Shown here: positions 26,176-34,580 of the stretch, piece after piece
Layout of the letters: every line of letters starts with the position of its first letter
How positions within the stretch are numbered: position 1 is the stretch's first letter
Assembly: GCF_013032005.1 (NCBI RefSeq)
Contig: NZ_WQBE01000005.1
Location: forward strand, 186,001 to 250,000
DNA from: Ruegeria atlantica
GTDB taxonomy: Bacteria > Pseudomonadota > Alphaproteobacteria > Rhodobacterales > Rhodobacteraceae
Direction: 5' to 3'
Length of the DNA stretch: 64,000 nt
Made by a program: the position numbers and the translations under genes
Notes under the pieces: model-generated
What the model was told of the DNA's origin: nothing
The model's database searches: none
The model's input: only the letters and a program-made list of their open reading frames with translations

Positions 26176-26565
26176 TTATTCTTCTGCTGCTGCTTCTTCA
26201 GCCGGTGCAGCAGCCGCTTCGGCAGCTTCAGCAGCCTTTGCAGCTTTCTCTTCCGCGCGTTCCTGAGCTTTCTTGCCCGGGGTCCCCTTGTTGGGGTTGT
26301 TACGCTCGGCTTTGTCACGGGTGCCAGCGGCTTCCAGCATGCGCGCGATACGGTCGGTGGGCTGTGCGCCCTGATCCAGCCAGTACTGGATGCGCTCCAT
26401 GTTCATTTTCACGCGCTCTTCGCTGTCTTTCGGCAGCAGCGGGTTGTAGGTGCCCAGTTTCTCGATGAAACGACCGTCGCGAGGCATACGGCTGTCAGCA
26501 GCCACGATGCGGTAGAAAGGACGTTTTTTCGAGCCGCCGCGGGCGAGACGAATTTTCATTGCCAT
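26176..26565 (-). CDS. rpsP: 30S ribosomal protein S16
   Basis: The first 80 residues ([33 protein letters not shown] and YNPLLP) are standard S16. The C-terminus adds about 45 residues, Lys/Arg then Ala/Glu-rich ([20 protein letters not shown]), a low-complexity tail common in alphaproteobacterial S16. GGAGATACCACC precedes the ATG. bluB follows closely. Confidence 0.97.
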   Translation of the reverse strand: MAMKIRLARGGSKKRPFYRIVAADSRMPRDGRFIEKLGTYNPLLPKDSEERVKMNMERIQYWLDQGAQPTDRIARMLEAAGTRDKAERNNPNKGTPGKKAQERAEEKAAKAAEAAEAAAAPAEEAAAEE

Positions 26566-26608
26566 GGTGGTATCTCCTTTGGATGGCGTTTACCGGGATC
26601 ATTTCCGG

Positions 26609-26905
26609 TTAATTCTGGTGTTTCTTGTGGTGTCGGATGACTTCCTGAATGATGAAATTCAGGAAAGCCTTGGCGAAGTCGGGGTCCAGATCGGCCTCTT
26701 TCGCCAGGTCTTCTAATCGTGCGATCTGCGCAGCCTCGCGCGAAGGATCGGACGGGGGAAGGTCGTGTGCGGCCTTGAGCTTGCCAACAGCCTGCGTGTG
26801 CTTGAACCGCTCGCCCAGCGTATAGACAAGGATCGCGTCCAGCCGGTCGATGCTTTCACGATGCTCTTTCAACAGCGCGGCAGCCTGTGTCACGGGGTTG
26901 GTCAT
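26609..26905 (-). CDS. Chorismate mutase (AroQ type)
   Basis: The 98-residue all-helical protein has the AroQ pattern: ESIDRLDAILVYTLGERFKHTQAVGKLKA with the first-helix Arg and the Lys of helix 2, then DPSREAAQIARL. It converts chorismate to prephenate for Phe/Tyr synthesis. The ATG at 26905 is preferred because AGAGGAACGGCC precedes it. It lies between a GNAT gene and rpsP on the same strand. Confidence 0.92.
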   Translation of the reverse strand: MTNPVTQAAALLKEHRESIDRLDAILVYTLGERFKHTQAVGKLKAAHDLPPSDPSREAAQIARLEDLAKEADLDPDFAKAFLNFIIQEVIRHHKKHQN

Positions 26906-26939
26906 TGGCCGTTCCTCTTTGCGGGCAAAGCGATGTGGG

Positions 26940-27491
26940 TCATGCGTAGGCCTCCATGCCGCCATTCACCAGATCGGCGGGGGCAGGGTGGCGCCAGATT
27001 TCGGTCGCGCCGAATTTCGGGTGTTCGTAGTGGTAGTCGAGCTTAGCGCCCAGCCGTTTGGCCACGGCCTTGCTGGCGTGGTTTTCCGGGTCGATCAGTG
27101 AAATCGCCGTGTCCCAGCCCAATATGTCATAGGCATGGGCGCGCGCGGCCAGAGCGGCCTCGGTCGCATAGCCCTTTCCGGTCGCATGATTCATCAGGGT
27201 CCACCCGACCTCGGGCTCGGGCCAACCTTCGGGGAACCAAAGGCCGATCCGCCCGACATAGTTGCCAGTGTCTTTTTCGTCGACGCTCCAATATCCATAA
27301 CCACGCAGAGCCCAGTGACCAAAATGCATGGCAATGATCCGCCACACTTCATCCCGACGCAGAGGTCCGCCGACATACTTCGCAGCATCGCTGGCAAAGA
27401 ATGCGGCGTCCGCGTCCAGATCAGTTTCAGATGGTGCGCGCAGGATCAGACGTTCGGTTTCCAGAGTCGGTATAGCCAGAGCAAGTTTCAT
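26940..27491 (-). CDS. GNAT acetyltransferase, RimJ/RimL type
   Basis: The 183-residue protein begins MKLALAIPTLETERLILRAP, the RimJ/RimL-like opening, and has the acetyl-CoA loop region MNHATGKGYATEAALAARAHAY and SLIDPENHASKAVAKRLGAK. Its ATG overlaps the stop of the upstream GNAT gene (ATGA). Members acetylate ribosomal protein N-termini or small molecules; the target is unknown. Confidence 0.9.
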   Translation of the reverse strand: MKLALAIPTLETERLILRAPSETDLDADAAFFASDAAKYVGGPLRRDEVWRIIAMHFGHWALRGYGYWSVDEKDTGNYVGRIGLWFPEGWPEPEVGWTLMNHATGKGYATEAALAARAHAYDILGWDTAISLIDPENHASKAVAKRLGAKLDYHYEHPKFGATEIWRHPAPADLVNGGMEAYA

Positions 27492-28045
27492 GCCGGCACC
27501 TCGCCATAGCGCCAGACATGCTGGTCTGCATCAAATGCACGTTCGGCAACTGCGTCGCGCGATGCACCCAGACGTTGTGCCAACGCATTTGAACGGGCAT
27601 TTGAAGCCGATACATAGCTTACGAATTGCCCAGATCCCAACAGGTCAAAACCGAAATCGCGAACAGCTGAGCACGCCTCGGTGGCGTAACCCTGCAGTCT
27701 GTGATCCGCGCGGAACAGGTAACCAAGCTCGGGCTCCTGATCGTCCCATTCGAGACCCAGAATGACAAAGCCAATGACCTGAGCATCCTCTTTCAGTGTG
27801 ACGGTGAACAGACCATGTCCGTGCAACAGCCAGCCGGAGGTATAGTAGGAAAACTCGGTCCAGGCGTCCTGATTGGTGTCGCCAAAGCTCTCTTTGCAGA
27901 TCGACGTCCACACAGGAAGGTCGTCCAGGGTGGGCGCGCGCAAAGCCAGCCGCCGGGTCTGAATGACCGGCAGGGCCGCGCGATACTGCGCTGCTGCCAT
28001 CGCCGCCTTGCCGGACGGGGGCTGGGTGCAGCGTGCTGACGTCAC
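27488..28045 (-). CDS. GNAT acetyltransferase, RimJ/RimL type
   Basis: The 185-residue protein has QTRRLALRAPTLDDLPVW and an acetyl-CoA loop LFRADHRLQGYATEACSAVRDFGF, then VSASNARSNALAQRLGA. It is a diverged neighbour of the next GNAT gene and may derive from an old duplication. The GTG start overlaps the ffh stop by four bases (GTGA), so it is translationally coupled to ffh. Substrate unknown. Confidence 0.88.
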   Translation of the reverse strand: MTSARCTQPPSGKAAMAAAQYRAALPVIQTRRLALRAPTLDDLPVWTSICKESFGDTNQDAWTEFSYYTSGWLLHGHGLFTVTLKEDAQVIGFVILGLEWDDQEPELGYLFRADHRLQGYATEACSAVRDFGFDLLGSGQFVSYVSASNARSNALAQRLGASRDAVAERAFDADQHVWRYGEVPA

Positions 28046-29547
28046 TTCTTCTTCCCGAACCCGCTCAGACCCGGGGGCAGACCCATGCCGCCGCCCATGC
28101 CAGGCATACCGGGCATCTTGCCGCCCATTGCTTTTGCGGCTTGTTCCAGCGCCTTGGGGTCCATGCCTGCGGCCATGTCTTCAGGTGAGGGGCCGCCTTT
28201 GCCGAACATGCCTTTCATGGCCTGTTTCAGCATCTTGCCTTTGCCCATCTTGCCCATCTTCTTCATCATGTCAGACATCTGTCGGTGCATCTTGAGCAGC
28301 TTGTTGAGGTCGCTGACCTCCATCCCCGAACCGGCGGCGATGCGTTTCTTGCGGCTGGCTTGCAGCAATTGCGGGTTGGCGCGTTCGCGTTTGGTCATCG
28401 ACTGGATCATGGCGATCTGCTGGCGCAGGATCTTGTCGTCCAGACCTGCCTGATCCATCTGTTTGGCCATTTTGTTCATGCCCGGCATCATGCCCATCAT
28501 GCCCTGCATGCCGCCCATCTGGATCATCTGTTCCAGCTGCATCTTCAGGTCGTTCATGTTGAACTGACCTTTGACCATGCGCTTCATCATGCGCTCGGTC
28601 TGCTCCATCTCCATCGTTTCCTGGGCCTTTTCGACCAGGGCCACGATGTCGCCCATGCCCAGAATCCGACCGGCGATCCGGTCCGGCTCGAAGGTTTCGA
28701 GCGCGTCCATCTTTTCGCCCAGACCGACGAAGCGGATCGGCTTGCCTGTGACCGCGCGCATCGACAGCGCCGCGCCGCCGCGTCCGTCACCGTCCATCCG
28801 GGTCAGGACCACGCCAGAGATACCGACCTTGGCGTCGAACTCCTCGGCCACTTCAACGGCGACCTGACCGGTCAGGCCGTCAACAACCAGCAGGGTCTCG
28901 CGCGGGTCAACTGCATTGCGGACCTGCTCGACCTCGTCCATCAGGACTTCGTCGATGTGCAAGCGGCCCGCAGTGTCCAGCATATAAACGTCGTAGCCAC
29001 CCAATGTCGCCTGCTGCTTGGCGCGTTTGGCGATATCGACCGGTTTCTGGCCCGGCACGATCGGCAGCGTATCGACGCCAACCTGCGTGCCCAAAACCGC
29101 CAGCTGATCCATCGCCGCCGGGCGATAGACGTCGAGCGAGGCCATCAGGACCTTCTTGCCCTCTTTCTCTTTCAGGCGCTTGGCGAGCTTACCGGTGGTG
29201 GTGGTCTTACCCGAGCCCTGCAGACCGACCATCAGGATCGGGGCAGGCGGGTTGTCGATCTTCAGCTTGCCGGGGTCTTCCTCGCCACGCAGAGTATCGA
29301 CCAGCGCGTCATGCACGATCTTGACGACCTGCTGACCGGGGGTGATCGATTTGGTGACGGCCTGACCGGTCGCCTGTTCCTGCACTTTCTTGACGAATTC
29401 GCGCGCCACCGGCAGCGAGACGTCGGCCTCAAGCAGGGCAACGCGGACTTCGCGCAGTGCGGTTTTCACGTCTTCTTCGGACAGCGCACCCTGTTTGGTC
29501 AGCCGGTCAAAGACGCCGGAAAGGCGTTCGGATAGATTTTCAAACAT
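28042..29547 (-). CDS. ffh: Signal recognition particle protein Ffh
   Basis: The 501-residue protein has the N helical domain, the G domain with Walker A GLQGSGKTTTTGKLA, DTAGRLHID and TRMDGDGRGGAALS, and a Met-rich M domain that ends in long Met/Gly/Pro repeats (MQGMMGMMPGMNKMAKQM, GKMPGMPGMGGGMG). It targets inner membrane proteins with 4.5S RNA and FtsY. TAAGGAGGCCGAAGGC precedes the ATG. Three hairpins lie in its leader. Confidence 0.98.
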   Translation of the reverse strand: MFENLSERLSGVFDRLTKQGALSEEDVKTALREVRVALLEADVSLPVAREFVKKVQEQATGQAVTKSITPGQQVVKIVHDALVDTLRGEEDPGKLKIDNPPAPILMVGLQGSGKTTTTGKLAKRLKEKEGKKVLMASLDVYRPAAMDQLAVLGTQVGVDTLPIVPGQKPVDIAKRAKQQATLGGYDVYMLDTAGRLHIDEVLMDEVEQVRNAVDPRETLLVVDGLTGQVAVEVAEEFDAKVGISGVVLTRMDGDGRGGAALSMRAVTGKPIRFVGLGEKMDALETFEPDRIAGRILGMGDIVALVEKAQETMEMEQTERMMKRMVKGQFNMNDLKMQLEQMIQMGGMQGMMGMMPGMNKMAKQMDQAGLDDKILRQQIAMIQSMTKRERANPQLLQASRKKRIAAGSGMEVSDLNKLLKMHRQMSDMMKKMGKMGKGKMLKQAMKGMFGKGGPSPEDMAAGMDPKALEQAAKAMGGKMPGMPGMGGGMGLPPGLSGFGKKK

Positions 29548-29616
29548 GCCTTCGGCCTCCTTAGCCGGTTATCTGGTGGCGTGCCCTAGATAGGATGCGC
29601 CGGTTAAATGCACAAA

Positions 29617-29693
29617 CGCCCCCACGGGCGAAACTCGCTGGTGGGGGGCGATCCCTGAACGACTCAAGGGACCGGAAGATCAGATGCTTCCGG
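29617..29693 (-). other. Three consecutive stem-loops upstream of ffh
   Basis: In minus-strand order: CCGGAAG/CTTCCGG with an 8-base loop, TCCCT/AGGGA with an inner GA-TC pair, and a C-rich stem pairing CGCCCCCC-AC with GT-GGGGGCG. They fill the space between the upstream membrane-protein gene and ffh. The last stem is followed by TTTGTG, so it could be a terminator; together they could also be a structured leader or a small RNA. Confidence 0.4.
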
Positions 29694-29707
29694 ATGTTGG
29701 CGGCGAT

Positions 29708-30226
29708 TTAGGCCGATTGGCTGGCAGAGTCAACCTTGCGTGCCGGAAGCCATTCATTGACGGCATCCACCAGCCGATGCGCGCCGCGCCCACTGGAATA
29801 GGCATCAACAATGGGGTGCCGACCCGCGCTCATGCCTTTGTCCAGTATGAGTACGGGGCGATACAGCGTAGATGAGCCCTTGTTGCTGCGCGAAATCGTT
29901 GTTTCAATCTCGGCATGGGACAGGTTCGACAGCATGTGTTCGACGGCATCATAACCAAAAACCGAATGCCTGCGGATAACGATGCTGTCTTTGTCCCGGT
30001 CCAGAATGACCTGAACGCGCCGTACAAAGGCGCAGAAGGCCCCAAATCCTAACCCTCCACCGCCGAGGGCGAATATCAGGCCGAACAGGATGGCCTCGCC
30101 CCCCTCGGTCATCAAGAAGAGACCGAGGCCGACAAAGATTAGAATAAATAAGACGAGTGTGATGCCTATGAACCATGGGGTATCGGACAGGATCAGTTGG
30201 TTTGATGTATTGCGCGTGACTTTCAT
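29708..30226 (-). CDS. Small membrane protein of unknown function
   Basis: The 172-residue protein begins MKVTRNTSNQLILSDTPWFIGI. Two membrane helices (about 19-40 and 47-68) are followed by a cytoplasmic-looking beta-rich region (VQVILDRDKDSIVIRRHSVFGYDAVEH, LYRPVLILDKG), reminiscent of small bacterial PH-like proteins. That resemblance is only structural impression. It is upstream of ffh on the same strand but separated by hairpins. Confidence 0.75.
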   Translation of the reverse strand: MKVTRNTSNQLILSDTPWFIGITLVLFILIFVGLGLFLMTEGGEAILFGLIFALGGGGLGFGAFCAFVRRVQVILDRDKDSIVIRRHSVFGYDAVEHMLSNLSHAEIETTISRSNKGSSTLYRPVLILDKGMSAGRHPIVDAYSSGRGAHRLVDAVNEWLPARKVDSASQSA

Positions 30227-30314
30227 GGCGGCACGCTAGCACTGTGTCGCGGGTCTGTCGTGCCTTGAATCTTGTTCCATGTTGCGCGAAGAGCGCGTTA
30301 CATAGGAGGTTCCC

Positions 30315-30845
30315 ATGGACGCATCATCTGCCTTTCAAGATACATTGCCGCTCAGCTCTGACGCGCTGCTGACGCAGTTGGGCGATTGGGGGCTGGCCTA
30401 TCGGTTGCACAGCCATATCCCGCTGCGCACGGTCGAGGATGCGAAAGGGGTTGAGGATCAGTTTCTGGTGCCCGGAGAAAATACGCTGCGGCTCAAGAAC
30501 CTGTACCTGCGTGACAAGAAAAAGCGGAACTATCTGGTGACGCTGGAACAGAGCCGCGAGATTGACCTTAAAGCCCTGGGTGCGGAGTTGGGTGTCGGGA
30601 ATCTGTCCTTCGGTTCGGCGGATCGTCTGATGCAGAACCTCGGTATCCGGCCCGGAGCGGTCAGCCCACTGGCGATGATCAATGGGGTTCAGAACGAAGT
30701 GCGGTTCTTTATGGATAGCGCGGCGCAGAATTCAGACGTGATCAACATGCACCCGCTGGTGAACGACCGTACCGTAGTAATGACGCGCGCCGATCTGATG
30801 GCGTTCTTTGACCGGATCGGCTGTGAAGTGACCTGGTTGCCCTGA
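30315..30845 (+). CDS. YbaK/ProX-type aminoacyl-tRNA deacylase
   Basis: The 176-residue protein matches the ProX (PrdX) editing family: YRLHSHIPLRTVEDAKGV, KNLYLRDKKKRNYLVTLEQ with the characteristic Lys, GNLSFGSADRLMQNLGIRPGAVSPLAMING. It should hydrolyse mischarged Ala-tRNA(Pro) or a similar product. ATAGGAGGTTCCC precedes the ATG. Its stop is immediately followed by the convergent racemase stop. Confidence 0.9.
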   Translation: MDASSAFQDTLPLSSDALLTQLGDWGLAYRLHSHIPLRTVEDAKGVEDQFLVPGENTLRLKNLYLRDKKKRNYLVTLEQSREIDLKALGAELGVGNLSFGSADRLMQNLGIRPGAVSPLAMINGVQNEVRFFMDSAAQNSDVINMHPLVNDRTVVMTRADLMAFFDRIGCEVTWLP

Positions 30846-31586
30846 TCAACCCTCCAGCGCTTCTTTCAAAGCCGCCTCGACATGCGCTGCGGACGGGTTA
30901 ATGAATAGGTGTCCGTCGGACTTGAAAACGGGATCGTCCAGATGATCAGGAAAGGCCAGGGGTAACTCGGTGCAGGCCAGGAGGACGGCGGTGCCGGGGG
31001 TGGCATGTTTGTTGCAAAAGGTCAGTAGTCGTGTGCGGGCCGTGTCCGACGCGCCGCCGTAGAATTCGCTGTCGATCATGGCCTGCATCTCGGCAATCTC
31101 GGGTTCCGGCAGGCGGTCGTTGGCCGTGATGCCCTCTTTGGCCAGCCGATCGGCATAGTCAGTCGCCTGCATGGTCACCGCCGTCCCCAGAACCAGAGCG
31201 CTTGATGCTCCGGCAGAGGCAGTGGCTTCGGCGGTTGCGTCAAAAATGCTCAGAATTGGCATCGCCACACCTTGCCGGATCGCGTGCAGCCTTGCGTGTG
31301 GCGTGTTCGAGGCGATGATGCCGAAATCGCAGCCTGCGCGTTCCAACGTCAAAAGGGCCTCGCGGAAGACGGCGTCGAATTCGGCCCAGCTGGCCTCATC
31401 CCCTGCCACACCGCGCAGGGCGCGGGTTTTGGCCTGTGTGACGGATTCAATGGTCATGGGCGGGATGGGTAGTGGCGAGCCGTGACCGAGGTCAGCAAAA
31501 TACCGGCCCGCGCCCTGTGCAATCGCCCGGTAATAATCCACGGTCGAGGCCCAGCCCACTCCGCCCAGAATTCCGATCTTTTTCAT
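30846..31586 (-). CDS. Asp/Glu racemase family protein with a single catalytic Cys
   Basis: The 246-residue protein begins MKKIGILGGVGWASTVDYYR, the aspartate racemase opening. In the usual two-Cys mechanism the first motif is CNT; here it reads ASNTPH with Ser93, while the second, ACTELP, keeps Cys205. E. coli YgeA-type racemases with Thr in the first position are known, so activity is possible but one-sided or specialised. The ATG at 31586 is preferred over a TTG 21 bases upstream. Confidence 0.9.
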   Translation of the reverse strand: MKKIGILGGVGWASTVDYYRAIAQGAGRYFADLGHGSPLPIPPMTIESVTQAKTRALRGVAGDEASWAEFDAVFREALLTLERAGCDFGIIASNTPHARLHAIRQGVAMPILSIFDATAEATASAGASSALVLGTAVTMQATDYADRLAKEGITANDRLPEPEIAEMQAMIDSEFYGGASDTARTRLLTFCNKHATPGTAVLLACTELPLAFPDHLDDPVFKSDGHLFINPSAAHVEAALKEALEG

Positions 31587-31659
31587 AACTAACGCCCAGC
31601 CTGCCAATTCCCGTTCGGGAGGCAGACTGGACGTTTCGGCGTATAAAGACCAGAGGCGA

Positions 31660-32241
31660 TCAGGCCGCCAGCTCAGTTACTGCCTTGTGGGCGTTGTTCA
31701 GCGTGGCCTCGGCGTCCAGCGCCATTTTGTCGGCGGCGACCACGTCGACATTGGTGATGCCAATAAAGCCCAGAACGTGACGCACATAGTTGGTAGCAAA
31801 ATCGATCTCGGACCCAACGGCAGTGCCGCCCGAGGCGATGGCCAGAACCACGCGTTTGTCTGTCAGCAGTCCCACTGGGCCGTTCTCAGTATACGAGAAT
31901 GTCAGGCCGACGCGGGCAACCAGATCAATCCAGGCTTTGAATGCGGCAGGTACCGAAAAGTTATAGATCGGTAAACCGATGACGATGATGTCGGCCTGTT
32001 GCAGCTCGCCTACCAGTGAATCCGATAGCGCCAGATGTTCGCGCTGCGCGTCGTTGCGCTGATCGCCGGGGGTGAAGTTGGCGCTGATCCAGTCCTCGGT
32101 CAGCAGGGGCAGGGGGGAGGCCAGATCGCGGCGGATAATGCGTGCAGCACCCAGATGGTTGACGATACGGTTGGACAGATCGCGGGTAGCTGAACCTTCA
32201 CGGCGGGCCGAGGCGTCGATATGCAGGATGGTCTTGGTCAT
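31660..32241 (-). CDS. azoR: FMN-dependent NADH-azoreductase (flavodoxin fold)
   Basis: The 193-residue protein begins MTKTILHIDASARREGSATRDLSNR and has the FMN-binding PIYNFSVPAAFKAWIDLVARVGLTF and ASGGTAVGS segments of AzoR. It reduces quinones and azo compounds with NADH. AAGGACCAAGTGAA precedes the ATG at 32241; upstream in-frame sequence is noncoding. It is divergent from a LysR gene across about 117 bases, which suggests control by that regulator. Confidence 0.94.
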   Translation of the reverse strand: MTKTILHIDASARREGSATRDLSNRIVNHLGAARIIRRDLASPLPLLTEDWISANFTPGDQRNDAQREHLALSDSLVGELQQADIIVIGLPIYNFSVPAAFKAWIDLVARVGLTFSYTENGPVGLLTDKRVVLAIASGGTAVGSEIDFATNYVRHVLGFIGITNVDVVAADKMALDAEATLNNAHKAVTELAA

Positions 32242-32358
32242 TTCACTTGGTCCTTCTGATAGGATTTTCGTCTGCGGCCAATATGGATATTGCGAGAATG
32301 AACAAAACTCGGATATATCAACACTGACTGTTGGAATTTGCACATCTGAGGTAATGCC

Positions 32359-33237
32359 GTGGACAATTGGGACGAAGTAAGAACCGCTTATCAGGTTGCC
32401 CGTATGGGGACCGTCAGCGGCGCGGCCGAGGTTTTGGGCGTGCATCATGCCACCGTGATCCGCCATATCGACGCGATCGAGGCACGGCTGGGTGTCAAAC
32501 TGTTCCAGCGTCATGCGCGTGGTTACACGCCGACCGAAGCCGGGGATGATCTGTTGCGTGTGGCACAAGCGACCGAGGATCAGTTCAACCAACTGGTCGG
32601 GCGAATGAAGGGGCGGGGGGACGATGTCTCGGGGGAGTTGGTTGTAACGTCTCTGTCCTCACTGGCGCCTTTGGTGGTTCCGGTACTTAGTGAATTCCAA
32701 CGCCTGCACCCGGGCTTGATCGTGCGTTATCTGACTGGGGATCGCCTGTTTCGTCTGGAATATGGCGAAGCGCATGTGGCGATCCGGGCGGGTTCGGCCC
32801 CTGATCAACCGGACAATGTGGTGCAGCCGTTTATCGATCAGGAAGTCGGGCTTTATGCCAGTACAGCATATGTGGAGCGTCACGGTCAGCCCAAGAGTGT
32901 CGAGGACCTTAGAAACCATTTCTTCGTTGGTGCCGACGATGAAAACAGCCGCGCTCCGTTTTCGCGCTGGTTGCGCAAGACCGTACCGGCCGAAAACATC
33001 ATATTTCGCTGTACCAATAATTTCTGCAACCGCGAGGCGGTTATGTCCGGGGCTGGGATCGGCTTCATGGCTCGTTGGGAGGCGGGCCGCGACCCCAGTC
33101 TGATCGAGGTCATAGAGCCGCTGCCCGAATGGTTCGGGAATCTGTGGCTTGTGACCCATGTGGACCTGCACCGCACCACCAAGGTTCAGAGTTTCCTGAC
33201 CTATCTGAAAGAGCAATCCAAAGGTTGGTCGGCGTGA
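32359..33237 (+). CDS. LysR family regulator
   Basis: The 292-residue protein has an N-terminal winged helix (TAYQVARMGTVSGAAEVLGVHHATVIRHIDAIEARLGVKLFQR) and a LysR substrate domain (VTSLSSLAPLVVPVLSEFQRLHPGLIV). The GTG start follows GAGGTAATGCC. It is divergent from azoR, so it probably controls azoR in response to a quinone-like compound. The gap contains AATATGGATATT (32282-32293), a possible half of its site. The stop overlaps the next gene's start. Confidence 0.93.
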   Translation: MDNWDEVRTAYQVARMGTVSGAAEVLGVHHATVIRHIDAIEARLGVKLFQRHARGYTPTEAGDDLLRVAQATEDQFNQLVGRMKGRGDDVSGELVVTSLSSLAPLVVPVLSEFQRLHPGLIVRYLTGDRLFRLEYGEAHVAIRAGSAPDQPDNVVQPFIDQEVGLYASTAYVERHGQPKSVEDLRNHFFVGADDENSRAPFSRWLRKTVPAENIIFRCTNNFCNREAVMSGAGIGFMARWEAGRDPSLIEVIEPLPEWFGNLWLVTHVDLHRTTKVQSFLTYLKEQSKGWSA

Positions 33238-34148
33238 GCCCTCAGGCCCAGGGCCATCTGGCCATGCTGGTTTTTTCGGCTCTGGTGGCGGGCAGTTTTT
33301 CGCTGGGGTCACTGATCGCCAACCAGATCGCGCCCGAAGCGATCACGGCAGCCCGTTTTCTGATCGCATCAGTTGTGATCGGCGTTGCGGCGCTTCTGAC
33401 GACCGGCTTGCCTCGAAGTGCGGCGCAGGCACCCTGGCGTTATCTGGTCTTGGGCGGATTGTTCGCCAGCTATTTCGTGCTGATGTTCCATGGATTGAAG
33501 ACCGCGCCCCCGGTCAGTGCAGCGGCAGTGTTCACGCTGACGCCGGTGATGTCAGCGGTTGCAGGGTGGGTGTTGCTGCGGCAGGTCTCCACGCCAAGAA
33601 TGGCTTTTGCCCTGTCAGTTGGCGCAGTGGGCGCGCTTTGGGTCATATTCCGGGCCGACTGGCGGGCCTTTATGGCGTTCGAGATCGGTGGCGGTGAGAT
33701 CATCTATTTCTGGGGCTGTTTGGCGCATGCGATCTACACGCCCATGGTGCGCAAGCTGAACCGAGGTGAGCCGGCGGTGGTGTTCACCTTTGGTACTCTG
33801 GTCGCGGGCTGCGTGTTGCTGACGTTGTATGGTTGGGCCGAGATTCGCGCGACCAACTGGGCCAACCTGCCGTTGATTGTTTGGGTCGGATTGCTCTATG
33901 TCTCGATCTTTGCCACAGCGGCCAGCTTTGTTCTGGTGCAATTCGCAACCCTGCGGCTGCCTTCGGCCAAAGTGATGGCTTACACCTATCTGACGCCCAG
34001 CTGGGTGATCCTGTGGGAGGTTGCATTGGGTCAGAAGCCCCCAGGCTTACTGGTGTTTGTGGGTGCAATTCTGACCGTCGTGGCGCTTGTACTCTTGTTA
34101 AAGGTCGAGGGTCAGCCGCGCGCATCATCCAAGCCCGTGCCCGAATGA
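33234..34148 (+). CDS. DMT superfamily exporter (EamA domains)
   Basis: The 304-residue protein has ten membrane segments in two EamA repeats (SALVAGSFSLGSLIANQIAPEAITAARFLIAS and FTLTPVMSAVAGWVLL in the first; AYTYLTPSWVILWEVALGQ in the second). The GTG start at 33234 overlaps the LysR stop (GTGA). It probably exports a small metabolite. Its coupling to LysR suggests a shared response with azoR. Confidence 0.9.
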   Translation: MSPQAQGHLAMLVFSALVAGSFSLGSLIANQIAPEAITAARFLIASVVIGVAALLTTGLPRSAAQAPWRYLVLGGLFASYFVLMFHGLKTAPPVSAAAVFTLTPVMSAVAGWVLLRQVSTPRMAFALSVGAVGALWVIFRADWRAFMAFEIGGGEIIYFWGCLAHAIYTPMVRKLNRGEPAVVFTFGTLVAGCVLLTLYGWAEIRATNWANLPLIVWVGLLYVSIFATAASFVLVQFATLRLPSAKVMAYTYLTPSWVILWEVALGQKPPGLLVFVGAILTVVALVLLLKVEGQPRASSKPVPE

Positions 34149-34209
34149 CGCTTGTATTCCCGTCAGATTGTGCGAGCGTTGGTCGCAGGCAAAACAGGGG
34201 CAATAACCA

Positions 34210-34491
34210 ATGAGACCAGCACTTTATCTGATCGCGGCGGTGGGGCTGTCGGCCTGTACGCAAAAGTCCATGGGCAATGCGGTTTCAGAAACGGATTTGC
34301 AGGGCAGTTGTGAAGCGCTTGTTTCCGCCGAAACGGGGGTTGGCCCCAAGGACGTGAACGCCATTTCCACCCGGTCCGAGCCGACAGGGTCGGTGACAAC
34401 CTTGTCGGTCGCAGGGGCGCAGGCACCATGGTTGTGCATGTCTGATCCGTTCGGTGTCATCACGGGTGTACAATACAGCCAAGAAGGTTAG
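34210..34491 (+). CDS. Small predicted lipoprotein
   Basis: The 93-residue protein begins MRPALYLIAAVGLSACTQKS with lipobox LSAC (Cys16). The remainder is Ser/Thr-rich with two further Cys (GSCEAL, WLCMSDPFG). GGGGCAATAACCA precedes the ATG. No known domain. Confidence 0.8.
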   Translation: MRPALYLIAAVGLSACTQKSMGNAVSETDLQGSCEALVSAETGVGPKDVNAISTRSEPTGSVTTLSVAGAQAPWLCMSDPFGVITGVQYSQEG

Positions 34492-34516
34492 TGGCCGTCA
34501 GGGTTCAGCACGCCCG

Positions 34517-34530
34517 TTGAGGTAGATCAA
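34517..34530. promoter_or_regulatory. FNR/FnrL-type box upstream of the stress protein gene
   Basis: TTGAGGTAGATCAA matches the FNR consensus TTGAT-N4-ATCAA at 9 of 10 conserved positions, 50 bases upstream of the universal stress protein ATG. Usp genes are known FNR/Anr targets in several proteobacteria. Confidence 0.5.
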
Positions 34531-34580
34531 TGTCGATACATGCGAATAACCTTATGCTTGGGACCAAGGAGGAATTCGTC

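Noticed and set aside
28285..29535. 416-codon open frame on the plus strand
   Set aside because: It is fully antisense to ffh, which has complete SRP54 motifs; the long frame is a product of high GC and codon bias.
29548..29707. 4.5S SRP RNA gene next to ffh
   Set aside because: The gap has hairpins but lacks the conserved SRP apical loop sequence; CCGGAAG here belongs to a simple symmetric stem.
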